48,182 nt of DNA from Candidatus Uhrbacteria bacterium RIFCSPLOWO2_01_FULL_47_25 (GTDB lineage: Bacteria > Patescibacteriota > Patescibacteriia > GWA2-46-9). The position numbers and the translations under genes are program-made. Below, piece by piece: positions 1 through 11,800 of this stretch (position 1 is the stretch's first letter; every line of letters begins with the position of its first letter). The stretch covers positions 1-48,182 of the forward strand of contig MGEK01000006.1 of NCBI GenBank assembly GCA_001791325.1, read 5' to 3'. Under the pieces are notes generated by a model. It saw only the letters and a list, made by a program, of their open reading frames with translations, searched no databases and had not been told where the DNA came from.

Positions 1-1782
1 ATCACCACCACCTCAGCCACTCTTGGCGCGAATGTTACTTCAACTGGCGGGTCTACTATTAACGCCTATGGCACGTGCTGGGCACTTACGGCAAATCCAA
101 CATTGTCAACCGGCGACTGTGTAGCAGCTTGCTCCAGCGGTTGTTTAACTGGTATCTTTACCCATAGTCGCTCTGGATTCACGGCCAACACCCTTTATTA
201 CTACCGCGGCTACGCCACGAACAGCGTTGGTACTGGATATTCGGCTGATGATACGGTTTTGACCCTCCCTGGTACACCTGGCACGCCGACGTTCGCGAGC
301 GTGGCCGCTACGACCCTGACCGTCAACTGGACTGCTCCTGCTGGTGGAGCTGGCGGAACCCTCACCTACAAGATTGAGCGTTGTCAGGATCCTGATGGTG
401 GACCAGCTTGTAGCCCCACTTCGCAGATAGGCACTAGCGACACAACCTCTTACAACGACAGCGGTCTGACCGCCGGAAAGACGTACCGTTATCGCGTTCG
501 CGCCGCGAACACCACGGGTGACGGGGGTTACTCTGGCGTGGGGTCGGTGACGACGCTTGGCAACCCCACCGTTACTTCACCAACTGCCACTTCAATCACC
601 ACCACGTCAGCCACTCTTGGCGCAGAAATAACCTCGGATGGCGGCTCGGCAATCCTGGTTCGCGGCATCTGCTATGGAATATCTTCCGCACCAACTACCC
701 CATGTTCTACAGGTGGCACAGCAACAGGCATTTTTACTCATTCCATTACTGTTCTCAATCCAAATACCGCATATTACTACCGCGGCTATGCCACGAACAT
801 CGTTGGTATTGGATATTCGGCTGCTGACGGAACTTTTATAACACTGCCCAATGCTCCAGGTATGCCAACAGTGAGCAATCTTTCTCGCACAGATCCTGCC
901 GCTTCTACAACCCTTCAGGTTAGTTGGTCTGAGCCCACTGGCGGCGCGGCAAGTTATAAAGTTTATCGTTGTCAAGGTACGGGCTGCAATCCCAGTGCTC
1001 CGCCTATTATTACTGGCTTGGCTAGTACCAATTATAACGACAGTGGCCTTAGCCCAAACACTCTTTATCGTTATAGAATCATAGCCACTAATGCGGCAGG
1101 AGCAGATGGTAACCAATCGTTTGCAGCAGGAAGGTACACACGGCCCAATGCTCCAGGCACTCCATTTTTCACTGACGTGACGGAAAACAGTTTGATCGTC
1201 AACTGGACAGCGCCCGATGGTGGTAGCTATACTTATCAAGTTTGGCGATGTCAAAATTCGGGCTGTTCGCCAAACGTACTTGTTGATAATGATGAAGCGA
1301 ATCTTTCTTTTTATAACAGTGGCCTTGTTGCAAGTACGCTTTATCGTTATAATGTTCGCACTAAAAGTAGTTTATCAGGATTATTTAGTGCTGATTCTAA
1401 TATAGGCGAACAAACGACAGCCGCCCTTGCCAATACTCCTCCCCTTGCTAACATCACTGGCTGGCCGTCCGCTCTTGTTGTCGGGCGAATATATACTTTA
1501 ACTGCCGGGGGGAGCTCTGATGCTGAAGATTGTCCTTCTCCTTGTACTGGTTTGGGGAGTAGCTTTAATTTCAGCGCCTATGCATGGAGCATTGTAACAA
1601 AACCGTCGGGGAGCACTGTTGTCTTCAGTACTCCGAATCAATACAGCCAGTCGTTTACTCCTGACGTTGGTGGCACCTATGCCATTAGTCTGAGCGTGCG
1701 CGACTCGGATGGCGAGTGGAGCTCGGTTTACAATACGTCAAGCTCACGCACACTCCCCCGATGGAGAGAAGTTAAACCTTGA
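1..1782 (+). CDS. Fibronectin type III repeat surface protein, 5'-truncated by window edge
   Basis: The reading frame is open from base 1, so the gene begins upstream. The visible ~593 residues are a chain of fibronectin-III-like domains, recognisable by repeated 'LTVNWTAP' or 'LQVSWSEP' strands followed by 'YKVYRC/YKIERCQ' and 'YRYRVRA' strands. These alternate with a second repeat type carrying 'TSATLGA..' and 'YYYRGYATN'. Paired Cys residues within the domains suggest disulfides and therefore an extracytoplasmic location. The last ~110 residues look PKD-like ('NTPPLANITG..', 'YAISLSVRDSDGEW'). The chain ends with RTLPRWREVKP, which resembles the end of the giant protein at 2836-11976. Likely a secreted adhesin; the ligand cannot be read from sequence. 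Confidence 0.85.
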   Translation: MTTTSATLGANVTSTGGSTINAYGTCWALTANPTLSTGDCVAACSSGCLTGIFTHSRSGFTANTLYYYRGYATNSVGTGYSADDTVLTLPGTPGTPTFASVAATTLTVNWTAPAGGAGGTLTYKIERCQDPDGGPACSPTSQIGTSDTTSYNDSGLTAGKTYRYRVRAANTTGDGGYSGVGSVTTLGNPTVTSPTATSITTTSATLGAEITSDGGSAILVRGICYGISSAPTTPCSTGGTATGIFTHSITVLNPNTAYYYRGYATNIVGIGYSAADGTFITLPNAPGMPTVSNLSRTDPAASTTLQVSWSEPTGGAASYKVYRCQGTGCNPSAPPIITGLASTNYNDSGLSPNTLYRYRIIATNAAGADGNQSFAAGRYTRPNAPGTPFFTDVTENSLIVNWTAPDGGSYTYQVWRCQNSGCSPNVLVDNDEANLSFYNSGLVASTLYRYNVRTKSSLSGLFSADSNIGEQTTAALANTPPLANITGWPSALVVGRIYTLTAGGSSDAEDCPSPCTGLGSSFNFSAYAWSIVTKPSGSTVVFSTPNQYSQSFTPDVGGTYAISLSVRDSDGEWSSVYNTSSSRTLPRWREVKP

Positions 1783-1821
1783 ATTGTCTCATTGAGCAAG
1801 ATAGATATTTTTGTTTGTTTG

Positions 1822-1857
1822 CACCACCTTCATTCACCATGGTGAATGAAGGTGGTG
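1822..1857. terminator. Perfect 36-bp palindrome, likely transcription terminator
   Basis: A perfect palindrome with 18-bp half-sites (left half starts CACCACCTTCATTCACC) lies 40 bp after the stop codon at 1782. In RNA it would form a long GC-containing hairpin. There is no good U-tract after it, so a classical intrinsic terminator is only moderately supported; it could also be a protein-binding site or an mRNA 3'-end stabiliser. Confidence 0.55.
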
Positions 1858-1926
1858 GATAATTATGGTCATACAGTTGCTTCGTCATATGCAGCCTTAC
1901 TCAACTGGATTTTTTGCACGGACGCA

Positions 1927-1964
1927 TATATACAAATTGTGACGATCGTCACAATTTGTATATA
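1927..1964. repeat. Perfect 38-bp palindrome
   Basis: A second perfect palindrome follows about 70 bp after the first, with half-site TATATACAAATTGTGACGA and a central GATC. The two palindromes share no sequence. It lies between the fibronectin-III gene and the promoter at 2040-2068, so it may end transcription or be an operator. The rest of the 1783-2089 gap holds only these two palindromes and that promoter. Confidence 0.6.
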
Positions 1965-2039
1965 GCGCGATGGCCCATATAGCTATTTCCAGAGAGGTGT
2001 GTCATCAGTGTCGCCATGGAAGCCTCGGATGCCAAAAAT

Positions 2040-2068
2040 TTGATTTTTTGGTTTCTTTGTGCTATACT
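2040..2068 (+). promoter_or_regulatory. Sigma-70-type promoter
   Basis: TTGATT (2040-2045), a 17-bp spacer and TATACT (2063-2068) match the housekeeping consensus. The predicted start near 2075 gives a ~15-nt A-rich leader before the ATG at 2090, with no Shine-Dalgarno sequence. Confidence 0.7.
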
Positions 2069-2089
2069 ATAACAGATATTTAAAAAAAT

Positions 2090-2818
2090 ATGCCCAATTT
2101 TTTGGTTGAAACAAAAATAGAACATAAAATATCTGGAGTGATTCTAGGGGTTGTTGTTCTATTGGCGGGGATAGTGATATATTCGGGCTGGCGCTTGTCA
2201 GTATCACGGCTTGATAATTTAGTATCAAAAGAACAGCCCTCGGACAAAGGTGATGAAGCTAAGCAGATGATGGTCGCGGAGATTATCAAAAGCGGCGACA
2301 TCGGGCAGTGCGTCAAGGTTCAGGGGCTTTTCATTAACGGCATAGATTACGAAGCAGTTTGTCGTAGTAATATCGCGCGCAATCAGGCGGTCAAGAACCT
2401 TGACCCCGCTTCTTGCGACCAAATTGATAACGCGCTTTTTTCAAAAGATGAATGCAAATTCGGCGTCACTCTTTCCAAGGCTCTGCAAACAAGTGACGTC
2501 TCTTTGTGCGCCACGCTGTCCGAAGCAGAGCGGCCAAAATGCCAGCTGGGATACTGGAGCGAGCAGGCCGTGGCAAAAAATGATATAAAATTATGCGCCA
2601 ATGTGGCAGAAGCGTCTGACCAGACGAAGTGCCAAGATCAGTATTATGTAAAACGCCTGATGGTTGAGCCCTTTGCCGTTGATTGCGGCAAATTATCAGA
2701 GACGATGAGGTTTTACTGCCAAAATTATCAAACAGTAATGCGCTCGGGAAAAAACTGTGACGATGTCTCGGAAATACGCCTGCAAGCCGCCTGTCGCGAT
2801 TATCGGGCGAAAAAGTAA
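2090..2818 (+). CDS. Membrane-anchored Cys-rich protein of unknown function
   Basis: A 242-residue protein with one N-terminal transmembrane segment (about residues 14-34, 'ISGVILGVVVLLAGIVIYSGW') and a soluble, probably extracytoplasmic region. That region carries about a dozen Cys in a loose repeat of the type 'D..LC..v.e...k..Cq..Y' (for example 'SLCATLSEAERPKCQ' and 'KLCANVAEASDQTKCQ'). The even spacing suggests tandem disulfide-linked helical hairpins. No catalytic motif is seen. The ATG lies just after a clear promoter, and the gene sits directly before the giant surface-protein gene, so a role in envelope assembly is possible but unproven. Confidence 0.75.
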   Translation: MPNFLVETKIEHKISGVILGVVVLLAGIVIYSGWRLSVSRLDNLVSKEQPSDKGDEAKQMMVAEIIKSGDIGQCVKVQGLFINGIDYEAVCRSNIARNQAVKNLDPASCDQIDNALFSKDECKFGVTLSKALQTSDVSLCATLSEAERPKCQLGYWSEQAVAKNDIKLCANVAEASDQTKCQDQYYVKRLMVEPFAVDCGKLSETMRFYCQNYQTVMRSGKNCDDVSEIRLQAACRDYRAKK

Positions 2819-2835
2819 TAATAAATTGCCGGTGT

Positions 2836-5800
2836 ATGATAAATAAAATTTTTGGCGAGATCAGTACTAGTGTTTTGAAGGCACTCGGTTTTTCCTTGTT
2901 TATTCTCCTTTGTCAAATAATTGCTGGGATGAAGGCGAAAGGAGAAACCCTCCGGATCCACCAGATGACAGAGAAGGATGATACAGGGCGTCGGAGGAAT
3001 GAAAATAGAAAAATACCCCGCATCTTGTTGCGGGGAATACAAATGAGTTTCATTTTTTTCTTTATTGTCTCGCCGGTTAAGGCTTGGGAGCGCGCGGTTC
3101 CTACGAGCGGCAACGCGGCACAGGTGGCTGACAGCGTGATATCTAACGGGTATTTATATGCGGCTTACGACCAAAGTGTGGGCACTCATAGTGATTGGAA
3201 GATTTATAAGTATGGCGTGAATGATGGTTACGATGGGTGGACGGTTGTTACTTACAATGGAACTGGGAATACTGATGATCACGTAAGAAGTGTTACAACG
3301 GATGGCCCCAATTTATACGTGGCGGGATGTAGCATTGATAGCGGTGGCGCTTACAGTATTCGTCTCAATAGATATGATAGTCAAGGTAACCAGACCGGAA
3401 GTTATTCTTCGCTTGCTTCAACCAATGAATGCTTAAATAGTATTACCTATTATCTTGGGTATATTTACGGCGTTAGTAAGGATTCGGCAACTAACAAGGT
3501 TGAAATTTATAAATGGCCTACTGGGACTTTAAGCATCGTAAGCGGCTGGCCGAAGCCATACCAGTATGGAACTGCCCAGACCGAAGCTTATGATATCGCC
3601 GCAAATGTCGGCGGGGTATATATAACTGGTTTTGCCAACGTGACAGGACAGGGAGAAAATTTGTTAGTCGCGAAATTTTCTTTGACTGTAGGGGCGGTCA
3701 CATGGGTATATAACTGGAATTCAAGCGGTGCAAGCAATGAGAGAGGTAGCGGCCTTGCTCTTGATACATTAGGTAATATATATGTAGCAGGTTATACGAA
3801 TAGTGGCGGTACTGACGATTACTTAATAGTGAAGGTTACCAATGCTGGGACTCTTGTCATTGGTTCTTGGCCAGTCATTTATAATCACGGCTATGGCACG
3901 TCGGATGATCGCGCCGCTAGCATAAAATTTGATTTAACAACCAACAGAGTTTATGTTTCCGGTTGGGTTACTACCAGCAATGGAAGCGATTATTACACGA
4001 TGGTGCGCAGGACAGATGGCGGTTCAGTAACCGGTTTTGGCCCATCAGGCAAGGCAACAGGAACATCGGACGAAGCCAAATCAGTGGAGATTAACGGTTC
4101 AATAGTATATGTTACGGGAACCAGCGACTCCAAGATGTGGACAATTACTTATACCGCTACAGCCCCCCGTATTACTAGTCTAACTAACTATAATCCTCAA
4201 ACCACCTCTGGCGGTAAGCAAATTTTGATTAACGACAGTAATTTTGCGCCGTCAACTTACAAACAAAGGCCTATTGATATAACAAATAGTAGCGGCACAG
4301 CCCTGGCCAACTACACCGTTTTGGTGGATTTAAGTAGTGTGGCGTTTTCCGGCGAGGTTTCATTTTTTGATTCAGATTTGGTTACATATTTGAAGTATTA
4401 TGCAGAAGGTTCAAAAAAATATTCGGTGACGATTCCTAGCATTGGTGCTAGCGGCACGCGAATTTATGTAAGATACAATGGCGGGGCATTGTGGGTTCCG
4501 CCGAGCGACGCCGCTGGTACCTTTGCTTTATATGATGATTTTGAGCAGAATTATGCCAGTGGTTCTATGCCGGATGGGTGGCAAACTTATGGTTCGGGAG
4601 AGGTTCAGGTTGGCACTGATGGATCCAATAAGGTTTTGAAAAAAGTTACTAATTCTGACCCCAACGGCGGAGGTCGTGATTTATCCATTCCCATACAGTC
4701 CGGAGTCGGATGGGAAGCGTCAATGAAGATAAAATCTTTATCATCTGGCAAGGTTAAATTCAGTCTTGGTAATAGTAGCGCCGATGGCTATGGCGCTTCA
4801 GTATCTTTTGGCACGGGGCGCGGCCGTTTGTTTTATGGCTTACAAGACGACTTTAGAGACAGAACTCGGGCATGGAATGGCGGAACGTCATTTAATAACG
4901 AAGTGATTACTAATAGTGAGCAGCCCGTACCCAATGATGGTCAGATTGGCTGGGAAAAATTGGTTAATTCACCAAAAAACGAAGGGGAATATTTGGCTGG
5001 GCGCATAAGAATAAACGGTACGGGCGGCAAGGAATTGTACGCAAAGAGCTGCACTGACGACAATTGCATTATAGGTTTTACGGTGCCTGTTGCTTCTGAT
5101 GAAATGCCCATTTTTGATTTGGCCTATGAAGCTAGTTCTGGTGAAGGCTTAGCAGTATGGCGGGACAGTGTTACTAACACTAAATTTGATTACAGAATAT
5201 GGAACGGAACTTCGTGGGGAACCGTCTCATCTTATAATACAAGCGGTAATGCAATTCAATGGGTTAAACTTATACCTAATCCTGCTAATGATACTATGGC
5301 GCTCATATGGTCACAAACGGGCGGCAATGTGGGTGGTGTGATTTGGAATGGTTCTTCTTTTATCAATGCGTCGCCAACGTATTGCACGAATCTCAATAAT
5401 ACTGATATGTGGTCATTTGACGCGGTTTGGGATTTTAATGGAAGTAAACTTTTAGTAGCTTGTTCTTCTAATACTTCTGATGCCGCAACGCCGTATCTTA
5501 AAACCTATACCTATGCTGGGGGAACATGGAGTATGGCTACAACATCGTCCAGTATTACAGCAAAAACAACTGCTCAAGTGCAACTCTTCGCTAATCCCTC
5601 TGATGCAAACAAAATCGGGTTAATTAAAGCAGGCCCCTCTGGCACTGGCGCAATTCAGCTTGGTATGTGGAATGGTAGTACCAATACAATGACTATTTCT
5701 AAAGAAGTATCGTCATCATCAGAACAGGGATCACGACAAAACAACACTGCGGGAGCTTGGCTTAATCAGAATCAGGCCATTGCTGTCTATACGGTTTCAA

Positions 5801-8800
5801 CGGCTGGCGATAATAAATTGTATTATTCTTTATGGAATACCAGCTCATGGAGTAACGGTACAGTTATGAATATCTCATCTCCCATGACAGTGGACGCCCA
5901 AAAATGGATTCAGGTTGAACGCTTAACTGATGACAATGTGATGGTGACAGTGTCGGATGGCTCTAAAAATATATATTCTTTTACTTATACCTATAATGTG
6001 GGCTGGGCATTAGTATCGCCATATCCCTTAAACAGTGCCACGTTATCCCAAGATAATATGCGGCCGTTCTATTACGCGCCGGACCAGCGCTATTATAAGC
6101 AGACTCAGGATATTGAAAAACGAACCGCGGGAGTTAAAAGTTCTTTAAATAACGTAGCGCTCGTTATGGCATATAATACTTGGTATAAAATTGAAATGAA
6201 AAAAGCCGGGAGCAATCTTGAACTGGTTCTTAAGGATAACAACGGAGCTGAACTTGGCAGTGTTAGTGACACCAATTCAGTCTATAATAATTTCAGCAAA
6301 CTATTTATTCACGGCGATAAGAATTTTTATGTGGATGATATTCGGGTGCGGCCTTATGCGGGGAGTGTAGGCTCGGAAGGCGTGGAAGCTGTTGTAGGAG
6401 CTTCAGGCAGCGCCCCACCAGTTGTGGTTAAGATTGGCGGAGAGAATGGCGATGCGGCAACCGTAACGGGTGCTATTAACTCCCAAATAACCGCAACTGC
6501 TCCTCCAAAACCAGTCGGATTTTATGATGTTTATGTTCAGAATCCTGACGGGTCGTCAGAAATTTGCGTTGGCTGTATGGAGTATGTCGCCCCGCCGAGC
6601 GGGCTTTATATTGACGGTCAGTCGCCGGATTATAAAAAAATGGAATATGCGCCGGCCGATGTTGTTCAAGGTAGCGCCAATCAGCGTACTATAAAAGGCA
6701 CTGGTTATAACACCAACCCAAGCCTTTGTACCATTAGAGAGTTAGTGGGTGGAGTTGGTGGGCCTGACTGTTTGCCACAGCAATCAGGATTTCCACTAAG
6801 TAGCAACAACTTCAAACCGCCAAGCCGAAGCACTGGCTCAACCCTAACTCTTCGTGTTTATGGTAAAAGCGGTAGCGATCAGAATGGCATTTATACTGAT
6901 TTCCCCAACGCCATAACTTACGTAACTCCGCCGAGTATAACAAGCATAGATGGCGCAAGCCCAGATGCTAGAAAAATGGAATATGTGCCGGTAAATCCAG
7001 TGCCAGAGGTAGTATTTGATTTTGATGAGGGATCAGGTTCAACTACAAGTGATTCATCAGGGACCATGACGGGCACTTTGGCCAATAGCCCTATTTGGGT
7101 AGATGGACAGGAAGGATATGGCAAAGCGCTTCGGTTTGATGGCTATGCCCAGCCCAGCGATTATAAATATGTTTCCTTAGGCCCGGATGACGTACTTGAT
7201 GATTTGTCTCAAGGTACTATTATGGCCTGGGTAAAACCGGCGGTTAACAATAATACATTTAAGGGATGGTTCCAAGCTGGCAAAAATGGGCAGTGTTTGA
7301 ATTCTATTGAACTTGCGGTAATAGATAATCAGTTCGCTGTTTGGGGTGGTACACCACCACCACCACCGGGAGACGGTTGCATCGATCCCGGACCGACACT
7401 TTACGCTCAAGCCGAAATTACCGACACGCCTCTCAAGCCGTTTATTGGCTGGCACCATTTGGCTTATGTTGTAAACAATACTAGCCCCGATATTGGCTTT
7501 AAATTATATATTGACGGCACGGCCGTCACGCCGACTTTCCCCCTCACCCCGCCTCCCTCAGCCTCACCCTCGTCGCGTGGCAGTTCCTCGTCTACACTAT
7601 TCTTTGCGCAAATGGCTGGAAGTCCCCAAAAATATAGAGTCGGCGCGACCGAGTGGCCGCAGGAAACATTTAATGGATTGATTGATGATTTTCGCATCTA
7701 TGACGAACCCTTGTCCGCGGTAGAAATACTGGCCGCTATGAGCGGATCTCCAGCTAGCGTCCAAATGGTTGAAAGGGTCATAAGCGGTACCAATTTGGCA
7801 GATTTTTCGGGGCCTCCCACGTCCGGTTCGGTTGTTCAAACAAACGACGGAACCACAAAGACCGGATTTAATTTAACTGGTAAAAGTTTTTCGCAAACAG
7901 AAGTAATCAGAACTGTGCCAGGAGATCCTGAAAGTGCGAGCGTTGCCTTAACCCCAATACCGCAAACTTCCACACTCACACAAACAGATAATTCTAACAA
8001 TACCGCTTCGCCAAACCCTGCGCCTCCTCCTGCCACGATAAAAGGCGGATGGAATAATATTGGGTCAGTTTTTAATAATACCAGACAAAAAGGCAGGGGA
8101 GATGGAGCAAAAGTACAATTGAAGAAATCTATGAATTCTGATCCGGGAAGCGAGCCGCCTAGTTACAACGGCATTATCAATACAGTTGCGGGTATAATAT
8201 CTATGGCCACGGATGACAGCAATAATGTTTACATTGCTACGCAATTGGGTTCTGAAGCAAAGGACATAAAAAAATATAGTCCTGATGGAGCGCTTATCAC
8301 AGAATTTGATTCAAGTTCCCTTACTCCAGTTGCTGGATCGCCTACTGGTATAGCCGTAACACCAGATGGAAACTATATATATGTTTTATATACTTTTAGC
8401 GCAACTGATTGTCAGTGTGTAAAACAATTTGAGTTGAATGGAACAGCATATCAATTTACAAATAAAGTATTTAATGACGCTGGTAATGGCGGGAGTTATT
8501 ATAATATCGGACTTGCCGTGGATGATAGGAATGAGTATTTATATGTCGTAGACAATGCTAGAGTTAAAATACATAAATTTCGAGTCAGCGATGCAACAGA
8601 GGATACTACATGGGGAAGCGGTTTATCAAATCCGCACGCACTGGTATTTGATAGTACTTATACTTTCCTGTATTTGATGGATACTGGTAATAATAGAGTA
8701 GTGAAATTTACTACAAACGGTGTTAATGCTGGTACGTGGCCCTTTCCAATTGGTACTGGCGCCGGTCAAATTGTGTCTAATTCTGTATATGGTATAGCCC

Positions 8801-11800
8801 TTGATGAACAAGGCAATATGTATTTAGCGGACAGGGCTAATCGTAGAATACAGAAATTTAATTCTTCCGGAGCTCCCATAAGCCAATTTGGAAATAGCGA
8901 ATGTAATGCCGTCACTGCTAGTAATCAATGCTATACTATTGCCATTGATCCTGATTCAAATATTTATGTGGGAGATTATGATGGAAATGATCATAGAATA
9001 TATAAGTATAAATATAATTATTACTCCACCGGCACATATACTTCCTATGTTGACGGAGGGGGAGGCGCAAACCACGCGTGGAAGACGTTTTGGTGGGATC
9101 AAACACTAAATTTGGGCTCCACTATAGCCGCCAAGGTGAAAAGTTCTGATAGCGCCTCCGCGCCGAGTTTTGCGGGTTGTGATGATGTTACTAACGGAGC
9201 CTCATTGGTAAGTAATTCTTGCGTCAGTTCGGCAGATAGATATCTTTGGTATCAATTCACGCTTAATGCCGGTTCCGGTATCGTTATTCCTAATCCGATT
9301 GATACAGCGGGTGATGTTGGTAGAAATGCGTCGCTAGCAATCGGTCTTGATGGATATATAAGGATTGCTTATTGGGATATGACTAATGGCTATCTCAAAT
9401 TCATCCAATGCACCAATACTGAATGCTCCACAAATAACAAGACCACGCTTGATTCAGTGAGCAAAAACGGTTTTGATGTCAGTATGGTCATTGGCTCGGA
9501 TGGATATGCCCGCATTGCTTATTGGGATTACACTGTTTCCTCCGTCAAATTCATCCAATGCACCAATGCCGATTGCTCAACGAAAAATATAAATACTGTT
9601 GATTCTTCACCTGACCTTGGCAATATTTGGAGTGTCTCTCTAGCTCTTAACTCAAATAACTATGGGAGGATTTCCTATCATGAATATTCCAATGGCAACC
9701 TCAAATTTGCCCAATGCACCAACGCCAGTTGCTCAACGAAAAACATCACTATAGTTGATTCGGCGGGCGATGTTGGTTTTCATAATTCTATAGCCGTTGA
9801 TTCTAATGGGTATGCTAGGATTGCTTATTGGGATAGGACCAACGGCGACCTCAAATTTGCCCAATGCACCAGTGCCGATTGCTCAACGAAAAACATCACT
9901 ATAGTTGATTCGACAGATAATCCTGGTAGTGAGAATTCTATAGCCATTGGCTCGTATGGAAACGCTAGAATTGCATATTATGAGTTCGTCAGTAAAACTC
10001 TCAAATTTGCCCAATGCACCAGTGCCGATTGCTCAACGAAAAACATAACCACCGTTGATTCAGTTCAAGGCGCTGGTTGGTATACTTCTATAGCCATTGG
10101 CGCTGATGGGTATCCTAGAATTGCTTACCATGATCATATTAATGACGACCTCAAATTTGCCCAATGCACCAGTGCCGATTGCTCAACGAAAAACATAACC
10201 ACCGTTGATTCAGTGAACAATGTTGGTCAACATACTTCTCTAGCCATTGGCGCTGATGGAAATGTTAGAATTGCTTACTTTGACTTCAGTAATAAGGATC
10301 TTAAGTTAGCTTTTATTTTATCAGGTAATGCAACGACCCCGACTCTTGATGAGGTACGGGTAGATGTAGATACAGATACTTATCCAACCGATCCAACCAA
10401 GGGCATTTTCACTTCTGGCCCGATAGATATTGATTTTGGGGCTGAATCTTGGGGAGATTTTTCGTGGAATCCAACCACCCAACCAGGCAACAGTTCCATA
10501 ACCATGCAAGCCCGCTCCTGCGTCGATAGCAGTTGTTATATAGCTGATAGCTGGGGTCCATCATGCTCAATAAATAATGGGGGTTCTCTTTCTGGCAATA
10601 GTTGTGTACATGTTGGTCACAAATATATTCAATATCAGGCGACTCTCACTACGACAGACATTTCAGTAACCCCGTCACTTGATGACGTTACTATCAATTA
10701 CAGCGTTTACGGCGCGTCAGTCGGCGTCTCCTCGGTTAAGGTGGGGTCAAAATATGCGGCTGCCGTTAAAACGGGTCCATCGTCCACCCAACTTACGATA
10801 ACAATGCCATCACTCTCGGAAGGTACTTATAGCTTGTTGGTGTTTGGCGAAAACGGCAGTGAGCAGAACGGTGTTTCTGACATTTTGTTATCTGCCTTTA
10901 CTTATGAATATCGGCCGGGGGAGAACGGATCTAATCCTCCTCCAGATGGCCTGACGCTTACACAGCCATATATAGCAACTACGGGTGGAGATCCACGCCA
11001 ACGTATAATAACAAGTCAAGTCAGCAATTTGGGTAGTACTAGAAGCGTGGTGTTAGCTGATTCTGCAACAGTGGAAAGGCTGGTTGGCAGTACTGCCACT
11101 TCAATTACTTTTAATGTGCCAAATCATAGTAAGGGAGCCGTTGGGGTGATAGCGTATTCTGAACATGGCACCGCTGACAATGGAGTGTTTAGCACCGTTA
11201 CTTTGACTTTTGCTGATCCTCCCAAAATTAGTTATTTTGATCCTGGTCAGTGTTTTATCAACTTAGACGGTGAGCCGATAAAAGTTTTTGGCACTGATTT
11301 TAAGTTCGGAGATCCGCCCAATGATGGAGGAGTAGGCTTACTTAACGACGACACTGGCCTTTGGATGAATATCGCTACCGCTCCAGACCCAAATCCAAAC
11401 CCGGACGGAGTGATATTTACGCTACCCTCGGCCGCCGCCGCCGGATTAATAGACAGCCAGACCGGAGATTTAGAAATTGATCCAGCGACGGGCGAGCAGA
11501 AGGGGACCTTGTTGCGTTTTTATTCAACTTATAGTATGGAAGAATTTATATGGATGCCAATCTCTTATGGCAATAGGGCGCCTGTGCCAAAAATAAAGAT
11601 ACTTCTGAATGGGGTTGCAGAGTGGCCGAAATACTTAAAGCAGGGGCGCAGTTACAATTTAACCGGGCAAGCTAGCTACGATCCCGAACCACGTATTGAT
11701 GATTCTGATCTTTTATGCTCTCAAGGCGGCATAGTAAATTATGTTTGGGATGTCATTAACCCACCTAGTGGCTATAATGGAGATCCTTCGTGGCTTGGTC

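Noticed and set aside
607-1254. 215-residue minus-strand frame under the fibronectin-III gene
   Set aside because: Shadow frame created by repeat codon bias; composition is Cys/Ser/Arg-rich without domain features.
9300-10320. CRISPR-like array
   Set aside because: The regular 150-bp repeats are coding and in frame, with no spacer structure and no cas genes.
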